DNA of 64,000 bases from CBCOTE01 sp965112965 (GTDB taxonomy: Bacteria > Desulfobacterota > Desulfovibrionia > Desulfovibrionales > Desulfovibrionaceae), in the NCBI GenBank assembly GCA_965112965.1, contig CBCOTE010000020.1:62001-126000 (forward strand). The letters run 5' to 3'. Below the pieces are notes generated by a model. It was not told the origin of the DNA, did not search any database, and was given only the letters and a program-made list of their open reading frames with translations. The position numbers were made by a program, and so were the translations under genes. How positions within the stretch are numbered: position 1 is the stretch's first letter; each line of letters starts with the position of its first letter. Shown one piece after another: positions 43,840-53,724 of this stretch.

Positions 43840-44061
43840 CTAAAACGGTTTTCTGATATTTGTGTCCAGTTTTATGGACGTAAATTTCTTCCTCGGCAAG
43901 TCTTTGTCGTCTTGAATGAGGCTAATGTTCGAGTAATTGTCGATGAAGGATCTCGTCAGATTACTATACCTATCTTTATGGGAGCTTGTAGCTCCTGTAT
44001 TTTCGGGGCTATTGAGGCGTTAATATTAGATATCATGCTAGGTATAAATTATTTTAAATAA
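43840..44061 (+). pseudogene. C-terminal fragment of an unknown protein, GACSSC motif
   Basis: A 73-codon frame open from a TGA at 43837 to TAA at 44059. It reads LPRQVFVVLNEANVRVIVD, then GSRQITIPIFMGACSSCIFG and a helical end ILDIMLGINYFK. The composition is protein-like and third-position use resembles that of real genes nearby. The Gly-Ala-Cys-x-x-Cys centre is loosely like NifU C-terminal domains, but spacing and flanks differ. Upstream the same frame contains stops, so the N-terminus is gone. I cannot name it. Confidence 0.35.
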
Positions 44062-46183
44062 TTTCTGGCACAGCTATAGTGCTGCTGACCGGAGCCGATT
44101 GTCTCACATCTATAGTATGGTATAGCCCTTTCCACAGAAAGTTATTCCGGACTAGAATGGGGTAAAAAAATCGGTTTGCCTGGGCCGTGAGCTATGCAAC
44201 TAGTGATATATAATTAATTTGATTCGAACAGAAGGGCGGTCGAGCTAAAAAAATAATCTTAGTCCCATGGTGCCACGAGTATAGTGACATCTAGCTTCCG
44301 AGAAATCGATGCGCAGATAGTGTCACTTATATCTAGAGTTCGGTTATCGGCCAGGAAAAGGCACTAAAATTTTGTTGGAAGACTTAGTTGTTCATTTAGC
44401 TGTCATAGATCATAACTTGGTTGGCAAAGAAGCCACGCAGGCTACTTAAAGTTAGAAAAAAAACAACGAAGTCTTTCTTGAAGAAAAAAATATCGATAAA
44501 ATATAGCAAAATCTAGCTATATGACATACTGGAGTTAACGCTTAGTGCTTTAGCAAAAGTGGCGGCATTGCCGTCGTCGGGATTAATATGATGACAATAA
44601 GAGGTTAGTAAATGTTAACTTTGACGTGTTTATACTATAATAATGATAAATCCTTGGATCTTAGTATTTATAACTAGCCAGGCGACAGAGAATACGCTGG
44701 CCTGGTCACCGTAGCTGACCACGGCCTGCTAGTCTTTGTTTATATAGTGTCGAAAGACACGCACCGCACTATGTGCTCAGCAAAGCATATGCTATGCTAC
44801 AGAGTTTCGATTCAGAGCAGGCCCGACAGTCTCAAGAGGATCAAAAAAATATATGAGTAGAGACAGGTGGTTGTCTGTATAGTAGATCTTTTTCGGTATA
44901 TGCTTGCCGGACTGGAGTTTGGCGGTCGCAAATAACCGCTAAAGATTTTTTTATCGGTCATTACAGCTCAAAACAAAAAAATAAGCTAAAAATTATTCTG
45001 TAAATAGATCATGACTGCGGCTTATCGTTGGCTCATAGAACGTCTAGCCGAGATCGCTACTATGCCTGTAGTCAGCCGGTACAGTTGTGACCACCCCGCA
45101 ACGTAGCTCTAACCTAGTAAAATAAAACTATGAGTATTCTCTATATATCTAAGATATTTAAATTATAATATCCGGCGTCTATACTATTAGAAGCTCGTGA
45201 GGCCATTTGTTGCCTACTTGAATAGGTTCGTGGTAACTACCAGCCTGCTTCTTTGGTCTAATATTGAAGCTTGAGGTAGATCCTGTCTGGCGCCAAACGG
45301 TGTATTGCTCGACTGTTAACCAGTTGACGCACATGTTTATCGACGGGTTATTACGGGTTATCAGCTTCATCCGTAAAAAAATCTGTCGATAGGACTGACC
45401 CACAGTTGACTATTTTTTTTAGTAGTCAACGTTGTAAACCGGTCTGGTGACGTTTGAGTCGGCATGCTTCCTGACCCGGCTGGTGTTAGATCCAGCTGTG
45501 ATCTTCGATGTGTGTGTGGACGGTTGATGCATATGGCTGCTATTTAGTCCGCTTAAGGTCTGCGACAGTGGCGACGGATAGTATGGACTAATTTTATTAT
45601 GATGGTCAATAATGAAGCTAATATCTTCTACCCCTTGGCTAAAGTCGCGATCTGCGCCTGGTAGGTCGGGTATCTGGCATAGTAGATGGAAGCCTTTTGA
45701 GTTATTATATTTTTAGCGGTAGTCAAGAGGAAAGGCTTGAGACCCAACAATAAAAATATTATCCATCTGGTTGGATTGGACGCAGCTATGCTATGGCCGC
45801 CTTGAGATGAAGTTGACTGTTCTCTCACAGCCGAGGCCACATAGTCTTTTGATAAGTCCTTCCGGCTGTATAAGAGAGTGTACTGCAGATATTCAAATTG
45901 TTACGGTGAGTTTCTAATATATGGCTCTAAAGGGATATTCTCTTTCTAATCTGGCCGGGGAGAATGTTGTCGTCTCAGTCGGCGTGGTCTGCCATATGGT
46001 AGACAGAGATTTTTCTACATAATCACAATTGTGTGCGTTTCCGTAGAATATGCAGTCAGAATTATTTATTTCTTCTAGAAGGGATCGGCTGCCAGTGTTG
46101 ACGTAGACGAGCTGTTGTTTAGTCTATCCTTCATCTTAGCCGTACTATCCTAGGACTACTCTCTATTTTGTTGCCCCCATCCA

Positions 46184-47614
46184 ATGTCACCCGTCTACGC
46201 CCATCCTGTTCGTGGCTCTGCGCCTTCTAGTGCAGCTTTTTTAGCCGTTTTAGCATTGACTATTTTTTTGATCACCGTAATTTGGTTACGACTTCCCTAC
46301 GTAAATGGTCCAACTTACTGGCAATGGCCTTGGCTGAGCGGTAATATTTGGCGAACTTTAGGGTTTTTATGTTGGCCTTTGGCTTGTTTTCTTCCGGCTT
46401 GGTTGCTGCTGGCCAGATGGGATAGCCGCTGGACCAGTTGGCGGACCTTTACTTTATTAACTATGCTAGCCCTGGCCCAGTTCGGGTTTCAGATCGCGGC
46501 CATGTTCGGCGACTATCGTGGCCTAGATATGATTTCACATATCGTCACTTCGGCCGATGCCACGAGTTATTATAGCGATGCCTGTGCTATCGGAGAGGAT
46601 TTACGCTCTTGGCTGAGTCATTTCCATCTGGTGCGTTTTGCAGAAATGGCACCGCACACCCAGACCAAACCGGCCGGACCGGTCATCTTCTACTGGGCGT
46701 TCGTCCGTTTGTTCGGCCCGGATGTGGGCGGTGTAGTGGCGGGCTATTTTGTGGGCGCTTTGACCAGCCTGGGCGTGTTCGTGGTCTGGCTCTTTGCCTG
46801 GCTCTGGACTCGTGACCCGCGCCGTCGGGTCTGGTGCGCTGCCCTCTACGCCATGCTTCCAGGCCTGGCCCTTTGGCTGCCTGAATTCGACCAGTGGTAT
46901 CCCATTGCCACCATGCTTATGGGATTGACCTGGATGCGGGCGTTGAGGGAACATCGGGAGGCCGGGGCGTGGGGGGGGACTCGATACGCGCTGTGGCTAG
47001 GAGTAGTCCTTTTCGCATTCACGCTTATGACTTACGTAATACTCACGATGGGAGCTTGGATGAGCCTAGTTGCGTTCTACCACCTTTTAACTGCACATCG
47101 GCATAGTCAGGCTCTGGGCCGTATTACCGCTGTTATCGCCGTCGGGCTGGCGACATGGTTCGGGCTGCATGTGCTATTTGCCTGGACTACAGGGTACCAT
47201 CCCATCCTGTCGTTCCTGCGGGCACTCGACAATGAACAGTATTTTTTGATCTTCGTTAAACGGCCTGGAGGTTGGTACGTACTTTTCGATATGTGGGATT
47301 TCGCCATATCCTCAGGGATGGCCCCGTTGGGGCTGGCGGCATGGGAGTTATACTGGGGCTGGCGCGGCCTACGGGAATCGTCTATGAATTTTTGGCTTAC
47401 AGGTATGAGCTGGGCGACTTTGGGCATCATAGGTTTTGTCGGGCTTATGCCTGGTGAGGCAGCGCGAGTATGGCTTTTCCTACAGCCGCTTCTAATCGTT
47501 CCTGCCGGATTGACATTATCCCGACTAGGATTAAACCGGCAAGCGCTATTGATCGGCGCCATGTGGTTATCCATCGCAGTCATTAAAAGCCGGATGCTAT
47601 TTATTGCAGCCTGA
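46184..47614 (+). CDS. Polytopic membrane protein, GT-C glycosyltransferase-like
   Basis: A 476-residue protein with about ten hydrophobic segments. After the first membrane helices a loop reads ADATSYYSDACAIGEDLRSW, and later comes TKPAGPVIFYW. Near the C-terminus MPGEAARVWLFLQPLLIVPAG is the G-E-x-x-R-x-W-x-F-x-x-P pattern common in GT-C enzymes, which use lipid-linked sugars at the outer face of the inner membrane. The acceptor is unknown. A G8 tract (46971-46978) lies inside the frame (TGG GGG GGG) and could slip. There is no clear ribosome-binding site before ATG 46184. It heads the envelope region and is convergent with the flippase. Confidence 0.72.
   Translation: MSPVYAHPVRGSAPSSAAFLAVLALTIFLITVIWLRLPYVNGPTYWQWPWLSGNIWRTLGFLCWPLACFLPAWLLLARWDSRWTSWRTFTLLTMLALAQFGFQIAAMFGDYRGLDMISHIVTSADATSYYSDACAIGEDLRSWLSHFHLVRFAEMAPHTQTKPAGPVIFYWAFVRLFGPDVGGVVAGYFVGALTSLGVFVVWLFAWLWTRDPRRRVWCAALYAMLPGLALWLPEFDQWYPIATMLMGLTWMRALREHREAGAWGGTRYALWLGVVLFAFTLMTYVILTMGAWMSLVAFYHLLTAHRHSQALGRITAVIAVGLATWFGLHVLFAWTTGYHPILSFLRALDNEQYFLIFVKRPGGWYVLFDMWDFAISSGMAPLGLAAWELYWGWRGLRESSMNFWLTGMSWATLGIIGFVGLMPGEAARVWLFLQPLLIVPAGLTLSRLGLNRQALLIGAMWLSIAVIKSRMLFIAA
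46971..46978 (+). repeat. G8 homopolymer within a membrane glycosyltransferase gene
   Basis: Eight consecutive G read in frame as part of Trp-Gly-Gly. Gain or loss of one G would truncate the protein in its middle, so this is a possible slippage switch or future inactivation site. Confidence 0.8.
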
Positions 47615-47684
47615 GTTGTAATCTACCGCAGGTCATCATTTTTTTTTGTCGGCTTTTTACCATCATATCCGTTGAGACCTCTAC

Positions 47685-49175
47685 TTACATGCTACGGTTT
47701 GTAAGTACGGTGAGGCGCTTGCGCCAGCACCAAGCCAAGGTGCCAATAGGCAATAAGGCCAAGATTTCTCCTATCTCTCTGAGTACATAGGTGGTACCCA
47801 GATAGTAGAGGCTGGCGCATAGGCCCATGGCGGCTATGATCTGGAGGAAGGAATAGAGAGGAATAATATGTAGAGTTAATTGACAGAAAAGCACGGTCAT
47901 AGCTGCTACAAAAATTTTAGTGGCCAGGATAGAAACTACTGATCCGAGGAGGGGATTTCCAGGTATTAAGATGGCGCATGTCGTCATGTTGAAGGCTAGG
48001 CCCAGAAGGTAAAAAATGAGTAGCAACCGTTCACGCTGAATACTGATCATTATGTAGTGGGCCAGGTTGTGCAGGAAGGCGAAGAGAATAGTCCCGGCGA
48101 GATATTTTTGCATCCACACAGCATTGCAGTATTTATCACCAAAAACGAGTAGAATGATACGGTCAGATTCAATATAAAGTATAAATGTGAAAAATACGGC
48201 GACGGTAAAAAGCCAGGATGCAGTGTTGCGGACTAGACGGGAAAATTCTTCTCGATTAGCAATCCACAACTTAATCAATAGCGGAAACAGTATCTTACGC
48301 AGTAGCATACCCGAAATCATAATGGAGATACCATCCACCACCTGCCACGTGACGCTATAATTGGCTACGCCATTTGAGCCGGCAAATTTTTGAAGAAAAA
48401 ATATATTAATTTTATTGTATAAAATAGCTGCGATAGCCATTAAAGTATAGGTGATGCTGCCCCGCCAGGTCATCCAGATGAGCTTAAAATCTCGCCACCC
48501 CACACTGACAGTGCCGCGACGGACGCGACGCAAGAGTATGATGGCGACTCCACTAAGGGAGGTACAGGTCTCGATGAGTTTGTATGCTGATATGGTTAGA
48601 GGGTGGAAACCGAGGAGTAGAGTGGTAATACCGTAACCAAAACCTAAGAAGGCCCCAAGGGACTGTAAGCGGCTCTCTACATCTTGGCGGCCAAGAACCT
48701 GACAGGTGACAAAAAAAGAGGAAGCTAGAGCATCTAGAGCCACGCCTGTAGCTAGGATAACGATTAGCCACTTGAGATCGGAATCATAATTTTGCCAAAA
48801 AATGAATATGAGCATTCCAAGCCAAGAAAGACTAAGGAGCAGACTCTTGACTAAGCTGACTTGTAAGAGAATGGCAGTGGGGTAATTAGTCTTACGGGCG
48901 AGTAGGGTGGCAAGATGTTGGTTGAGGCCAAACTCGGCTACAAAGAGCATGATCTGGCCAATGTTAATGGCTAGTATGAATTGGCCAAAAGTGATAGCAA
49001 AGTTGCGAGCGAGATAGATGAGTAAAATACCTTGAAGGATTTCGCGAAACCAATAGGCACTAAAAAGGTAGGCAAACTTTTTGACTATGCTATAGGAGCC
49101 AGGTGATGCCTGGTTACTATTAGGGATAAGTTTGACGGCCTCTGGAGGAATATTATATTGGGACGCAGAGGGCAT
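47685..49175 (-). CDS. Polysaccharide/lipid-linked oligosaccharide flippase (Wzx-like)
   Basis: A 496-residue protein with roughly 12-14 membrane segments in the polysaccharide transporter (MOP superfamily) layout. After a 30-residue polar N-terminus it reads FSAYWFREILQGILLIYLAR and then FGQFILAINIGQIMLFVAEFG, the usual first two helices with the F-G-x-F/Y-x-x-A pattern. The mid-protein loop ANYSVTWQVVDGI and the basic tail RKRLTVLTNRSM are consistent. It would move lipid-linked glycan intermediates across the inner membrane, working with the GT-C proteins and GT2 enzyme of this region. It is convergent with 46184-47614, with a poly-T stretch between. Confidence 0.82.
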   Translation of the reverse strand: MPSASQYNIPPEAVKLIPNSNQASPGSYSIVKKFAYLFSAYWFREILQGILLIYLARNFAITFGQFILAINIGQIMLFVAEFGLNQHLATLLARKTNYPTAILLQVSLVKSLLLSLSWLGMLIFIFWQNYDSDLKWLIVILATGVALDALASSFFVTCQVLGRQDVESRLQSLGAFLGFGYGITTLLLGFHPLTISAYKLIETCTSLSGVAIILLRRVRRGTVSVGWRDFKLIWMTWRGSITYTLMAIAAILYNKINIFFLQKFAGSNGVANYSVTWQVVDGISIMISGMLLRKILFPLLIKLWIANREEFSRLVRNTASWLFTVAVFFTFILYIESDRIILLVFGDKYCNAVWMQKYLAGTILFAFLHNLAHYIMISIQRERLLLIFYLLGLAFNMTTCAILIPGNPLLGSVVSILATKIFVAAMTVLFCQLTLHIIPLYSFLQIIAAMGLCASLYYLGTTYVLREIGEILALLPIGTLAWCWRKRLTVLTNRSM

Positions 49176-49575
49176 AGCACAGGTTTCTAACTACCCAGAG
49201 GTAGCATCAGACATTAAGCTACAGGGCTCCTTTAGATAGACGACAAATACTAGCATGTAGCCAGGTACAGAGATAGTGGCAACTAAAGTAAACAGATTAG
49301 CCAAAACTTATGGACAAATCAAGACCTATAGCCTTAGAATGGCAGATGAGACATTGTGTCAGTTTAATGACTTCAGTAACATTACTATTGACAATAGTGG
49401 AATGATAAGCGTATAATAATTAGCTTTGTTTTGTTCATACGAAAAAAATACTTAGAGGTTTATTTTTATTTAGAATACATGTTTCGTTGACAATTTTAGG
49501 ACTAGATGCCTCCAGGTATAAGACTCGTCTGCCGTTGCCCCGGCATTATATATTGCACAGGATACTGAACAGGGC
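49176..49575. other. Divergent intergenic region with strong promoter
   Basis: About 400 bases between the divergent flippase and acyltransferase genes. It holds the consensus promoter at 49388-49417 facing the acyltransferase. No open frame of note. Confidence 0.6.
49388..49417 (+). promoter_or_regulatory. Consensus sigma-70 promoter
   Basis: TTGACA (49388-49393), an 18-nt spacer and TATAAT (49412-49417): both hexamers perfect. Downstream is the acyltransferase start at 49576, giving a leader of about 150 nt. Confidence 0.65.
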
Positions 49576-50793
49576 ATGATTATCACCGACCGCTTCCAGC
49601 CGTTGCTCGAGAGAGTAAAGCACATCAAGACCCAGTCCTTTTACCCTTACTTCCAGCCTATTTCTCGTTCTTTTGGCCCTGAAGTCGAGGTTGGCGATCT
49701 TCGGCTGGTCATGATCGGCTCCAACGACTATCTTGGGTTGACCCACGACGCTTATGTCCTGGACCGGGCAGAAGCGGCTCTACGGCGCTGGGGTACCGGA
49801 TCAGGTGGGTCTCGTTTTTTATCGGGTAACATGACCTTGCATGAGGAGTTAGAGATACGGCTGGCTGCCTTTGTTGGCAAAAAGTGTGCTTTAGTGCATA
49901 CGACGGGTTTTTTAGCCAATCTAGGGGCTATTAGCACGCTTATCGCCCCAGACGATATTATTCTTTACGATAAGGAAAACCACGCCAGTATCGCAGAAGG
50001 TTGCCGCTCCTCGGCTGCGCGCATTACCTACTTTGACCATAATAATGCTACTGAAGCCCGCCGTAAGCTGGTTAATACCCGTAAAAAGAATCTTGATACG
50101 ACTATTTTTCTTATTACCGAGGGTGTCTTCAGCATGTCTGGTGATGTGTCTGCATTACCCGAACTAGTGGCGTTTAAAGAGGACTATCCTGAACTGATCA
50201 TCTATCTGGACGATGCCCACGGCCTGGGCGTCATGGGCAAAGGCGGCCGTGGCACGGCCATGCACTTTGGCTGCGTAGATAAGGTCGATTATATCATGGG
50301 TACATTTTCTAAAGCCATGGCCTCCATTGGTGGATTTATCGCCACGGATAACGAGGATGTGTTACTCTGTGTCAAGCATAATTCCAAGACGCTTATTTTT
50401 TCCGCCGCCCTTCCGGCTTGCAATGCGGCCACGGTACTAGCTTGTCTAGATATTTTGGAGCGGGAGCCAGAACGCGTAGAACGGTTATGGCATAACACTG
50501 AGAAGGTTCGCGCCGGCTATAATGATATCGGCCTTATAACTGGGACGAGCGCCTCGCCCATCGTGCCCATTTATATTGGCGACGACGATCTGGCCTTAGC
50601 CTTCTCCAGCGAGCTATTTAAGTACAAAATTTTCGCCCTGCCCGCCCTCTATCCAGCCGTGCCTAAAGGTAAGGCCTTGATTCGTACTGCCTACATGAGT
50701 ACACATGAGGACCGGCATATTGATTATGTCCTTGAAGTGCTGGCGAAAATGGCCAAAAAATATCGAATTCGACAGTGTGATCTGGAATCATAA
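49576..50793 (+). CDS. PLP-dependent alpha-oxoamine synthase, serine palmitoyltransferase-like
   Basis: Condenses an amino acid with an acyl-CoA, with loss of CO2. The 405-residue protein has the SPT-type N-terminus (YPYFQPISRSFGPEVEVG, then LVMIGSNDYLGLT), GTGSGGSRFLSGNMTLHEELE, DKENHASIAEGC, the cofactor Asp in YLDDAHGLGVMG and the PLP lysine in GTFSKAMASIGGF near residue 246. BioF and KBL share the fold, but the YPYF-P-x-S segment before the SNDYLGL motif is most like bacterial sphingolipid SPTs as I recall them. The likely product is a long-chain 3-keto amine for a sphingolipid-like lipid. It is followed by export genes on the same strand. Substrate chemistry is inference. Confidence 0.85.
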   Translation: MIITDRFQPLLERVKHIKTQSFYPYFQPISRSFGPEVEVGDLRLVMIGSNDYLGLTHDAYVLDRAEAALRRWGTGSGGSRFLSGNMTLHEELEIRLAAFVGKKCALVHTTGFLANLGAISTLIAPDDIILYDKENHASIAEGCRSSAARITYFDHNNATEARRKLVNTRKKNLDTTIFLITEGVFSMSGDVSALPELVAFKEDYPELIIYLDDAHGLGVMGKGGRGTAMHFGCVDKVDYIMGTFSKAMASIGGFIATDNEDVLLCVKHNSKTLIFSAALPACNAATVLACLDILEREPERVERLWHNTEKVRAGYNDIGLITGTSASPIVPIYIGDDDLALAFSSELFKYKIFALPALYPAVPKGKALIRTAYMSTHEDRHIDYVLEVLAKMAKKYRIRQCDLES

Positions 50794-50919
50794 GCCGCGG
50801 CCGATGCGGCATAAGTGTATAAACCATTGAAATAAAAAAATTGACCGTTTGAATTCGTAGATTTTTTATATCCTGTGTCTTATATTTTCAGAGATTGCCT
50901 CTGAAAAAAAAGAAGTTTG

Positions 50920-52113
50920 ATGATAGAATTTATCGATCTTCTCCGTATAAGTCTCCGCCAGGTCTTGCGCCAGCACAAGTGCTACCTGGGCGTGATATTG
51001 TCTATAGCCTTTGGTACGGCAGGCTTTATACTTATCCTAACTATGGGCGATGAGGTCAAGTGTAGCCTAAACCGTGATCTCGATTTATTGGGAGGAGCCA
51101 CGGTGGTCAAGGCTTTCTTTAGATTTAGCCATAACCAGCGGGACTGGATCAGACGGCCACCTTGGTTCTATGAAACGACTAATGCAGCTTTGCGCACAAT
51201 CCTTGGGGTGGAATACATTACGGCTATCACCATGTACAACGGCGTGGCCATTCAGGGTAAATCTACCTATAAGTTTGCCTTGTTCGGGGTAGATGAACAT
51301 TTTTGGGAAGTTAATAGTGTTACTCCAAAGACTGGCAGTTTTTTTGGCGTTAAGGAAATCAAGGAACGGACCCGAGTGCTTGTACTGGGCAAAGAACTAG
51401 CCAAGAAGATCTATGGAATAGATAAAAATCCGGTGGGCGAATTATTGTCCCTGAACGACGCACTCTACCAGGTCACGGGCACACTTGATGCCGTAAGTAG
51501 CAAACGATTGTCTGATTTTGCCTATATCCCCATCACTACTCAGTCAGACCAAGTAGCCAACTTGCAGCCGACGCGCATCCACCTGCGGTGCCGTAGTTTG
51601 AACGATGTAGAGTCTGTAGCCAACACTATTCCTTGTATTGTTATCGCTCACCAACCGGCCGAGGATCTGCACGTGGAGGTAGCCTGGGGCCAGCTCCGGT
51701 ATATAAAGTGCGTAGTCTGGCTAGTGGAATTGTTTATTTATTTTTCCGTCAGCGCTACACTAATATTGGGTGGATTCGGTATTTGGAATGGCATAATGTC
51801 TGCAGTCAAGGCGCGGACCCGAGAAATCGGACTAAAGAAGGCAATGGGAGCTGATGAATTGGATATTATGCTACAGTTTTTGTCCGAGTCTATATCGCTT
51901 AGTCTTACCGCGGCTATAATAGGGATATTACTAGGTCTGAGCTGTGTGGCCGTTGCTGTCACTCTACTCAAGAGCGAGCTGCCGTATATGCAGCTAATTA
52001 CCTACTCGGGCATGGCTGTTGTTTTTGCCTTGGTACTTGGCATAGGAGCCGGCTTTTACCCCTCCTTGCGTGCCAGCCGCATGGAGGTGGTAGCCGCCAT
52101 TCGTTATGAATAG
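50920..52113 (+). CDS. MacB/FtsX-type ABC transporter permease
   Basis: About 397 residues. One N-terminal membrane helix (residues 20-42), a periplasmic MacB-type domain of about 220 residues (GATVVKAFFRF, VLVLGKELAKKIYG, with QVTGTLDAVSSKR), then three C-terminal helices with the cytoplasmic loop KARTREIGLKKAMGADELDI, the coupling motif that contacts the ATPase, and the end PSLRASRMEVVAAIRYE. ATG at 50920 directly follows a TTG. MacB-type permeases act in mechanotransmission of outer-membrane-directed substrates with a periplasmic adaptor and TolC, both encoded next. No ATP-binding subunit is present in the operon or anywhere in the window. Confidence 0.9.
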   Translation: MIEFIDLLRISLRQVLRQHKCYLGVILSIAFGTAGFILILTMGDEVKCSLNRDLDLLGGATVVKAFFRFSHNQRDWIRRPPWFYETTNAALRTILGVEYITAITMYNGVAIQGKSTYKFALFGVDEHFWEVNSVTPKTGSFFGVKEIKERTRVLVLGKELAKKIYGIDKNPVGELLSLNDALYQVTGTLDAVSSKRLSDFAYIPITTQSDQVANLQPTRIHLRCRSLNDVESVANTIPCIVIAHQPAEDLHVEVAWGQLRYIKCVVWLVELFIYFSVSATLILGGFGIWNGIMSAVKARTREIGLKKAMGADELDIMLQFLSESISLSLTAAIIGILLGLSCVAVAVTLLKSELPYMQLITYSGMAVVFALVLGIGAGFYPSLRASRMEVVAAIRYE

Positions 52114-52277
52114 GTCTGGTTCAGGCGGCACTCCAACCATTGTTACTTGACCAGATCGCACAAAATTTGCTAATATATCCATATGTGTGCTTCTTGCAAT
52201 AGGGCGACGGCTTAAAACAGGAGTATAATGGATATAGTCCGGCAAGCGTCAACGCCTTATGCATTTGAGGAGGCAAT

Positions 52278-53693
52278 GTGCAATTTACTTTTATTAAACT
52301 GTTGTCAGTTTTTCTATATCGGTTTGTGATAATATCCTTGCAGTTTTCGGTTTTTATACTGGCAGTTCTATTGTGTACTTTTAGCTATAGCATGGCCGCT
52401 AATGTCCAGGTTCCAGCTATGGCCGTCGATATTACTGCGGCTAAAATCGGGGATAATGGACATAAACTCATTCCCCCCATAGATTTAACCAAACCACTCT
52501 GCTACGAGGATTGCATATACCACGCACTACTCCATTCACCATATTTTGCAAAAAGTACTATACAGATAGAATTAGATCGTATCGAAGAACGCGACGCTCG
52601 ATGGAAAATATTTCCAAACATTGAAATTAATGGCAATTTTATAGTTAACAAACCCGATAGCCGTAATTCGAGCCCATCAAAAGCCAACTTTGTCGTGGGT
52701 AGCTGGGATCCTATGCATGCTTACTTCTCTATCGGTGCGTACAAAATTCTTACTGAAATAGCAGTATACAGACACCTAAAAGTCATTGCTGAAAGTTTGT
52801 TTAGTATGGCTGATGCATTTCTTAGGCTGGAGTATATGGACAAGGTCGCCGCTCTCATAAATGAAGAGATTACCTTGGCCGAGCAAGAAAAGGCCTATAC
52901 TATGAACTGTTATCAGAATGGCCGGGCTAGCACTTTAGATATCGTTTCGGTTGAACATAAGATTGACCGACTGACTCTTTATGGCCAGCAGAATAACGGT
53001 AAGCGCCAAAATGTGCTGGAAAGCCTTAAGAGAATCCTGGGCGTGCCTTTGGATCAGAGTATAGTTGTAAATCTAAAGAGCAGCCGTAATCAAATTATAG
53101 GTTCTTTTGATCCTGCTGCAGCCACCTTGGAACTAGCACAGCGTAATTCCATAGATCTCAAGATTAAATCATTAGAAAAAAAAGTACAACATTATTATAC
53201 TATTGCTTCCTATGCCCAATATATTCCAAAAATACAGCTTGGCTTACGGACAGATTATTCTGCTTATTCGAATTCTGACGTTTTAGTCTCTAGTATAGGC
53301 CTCACCACACCCTTGTGGGATTGGGGCTCACGCTGGCGAACTATTAGTAAAGAAAAACATAAGTTGTATAAGGTAGAGGCTGAGACGGTGGAGAAAGAGT
53401 TCGACCTAAACGGAGAATGGCGAAATTCTGAAATCGAGCGCCAGGATTATGTTAGAAATTTAAATCTTGCATATTCTGCCCTGAAGTTGGTTAATCTAAA
53501 AAAACAACAAGCAGAAATTCGCTATAAGTCTGGAACTGAGAGCTATACAGCCTACCTCGAATTACTCATGGCTTTATATGAATCTCAGATTGCCACCCTT
53601 ACCGCAGAGTTGCAGTATGACGAGGCTTTACTTAAGTTACGCCATATCACGGGTGACCTTTATAAAAGTTATGTCGATGCCTCAAGTTTATAA
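52278..53693 (+). CDS. TolC-family outer membrane efflux protein
   Basis: A 471-residue outer membrane channel protein. A hydrophobic signal sequence covers about residues 8-38 (VFILAVLLCTFSYSMAA). Two long helical repeats follow, with the family hallmarks ALLHSPYFAKSTIQIELDRI near the first helix, NGRASTLDIVSVEHKI before the repeat boundary and SGTESYTAYLELLMALYESQ near the end. The start is GTG 52278 with GAGGAGG 5 nt upstream; an overlapping ATG at 52276 is out of frame. It forms the outer-membrane exit of a tripartite exporter with the permease upstream and the adaptor downstream, overlapping or closely spaced. Confidence 0.88.
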   Translation: MQFTFIKLLSVFLYRFVIISLQFSVFILAVLLCTFSYSMAANVQVPAMAVDITAAKIGDNGHKLIPPIDLTKPLCYEDCIYHALLHSPYFAKSTIQIELDRIEERDARWKIFPNIEINGNFIVNKPDSRNSSPSKANFVVGSWDPMHAYFSIGAYKILTEIAVYRHLKVIAESLFSMADAFLRLEYMDKVAALINEEITLAEQEKAYTMNCYQNGRASTLDIVSVEHKIDRLTLYGQQNNGKRQNVLESLKRILGVPLDQSIVVNLKSSRNQIIGSFDPAAATLELAQRNSIDLKIKSLEKKVQHYYTIASYAQYIPKIQLGLRTDYSAYSNSDVLVSSIGLTTPLWDWGSRWRTISKEKHKLYKVEAETVEKEFDLNGEWRNSEIERQDYVRNLNLAYSALKLVNLKKQQAEIRYKSGTESYTAYLELLMALYESQIATLTAELQYDEALLKLRHITGDLYKSYVDASSL

Positions 53694-53724
53694 TTGTCAC
53701 CGCATTATTTCCAGCTTGCGTCAT

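Larger units (their letters stand above)
42901..46183. other. Degraded region downstream of the selenoprotein gene
   Basis: Apart from the SECIS hairpin at its start no intact gene is seen in 3.3 kb. A run of eleven G at 43283-43293 is the longest homopolymer noticed. Open stretches at 43345-43608 (87 codons) and 43840-44061 (73 codons, listed separately) look like parts of dead genes. Around 44690-45085 further unassigned coherent pieces occur, and 45628-45840 is open on the minus strand. Confidence 0.55.

Noticed and set aside
50790..50812. GCCGC...GCGGC hairpin after the SPT-like gene as a terminator
   Set aside because: The stem is only 5 bp and no T run follows; the next genes seem to belong to the same operon.
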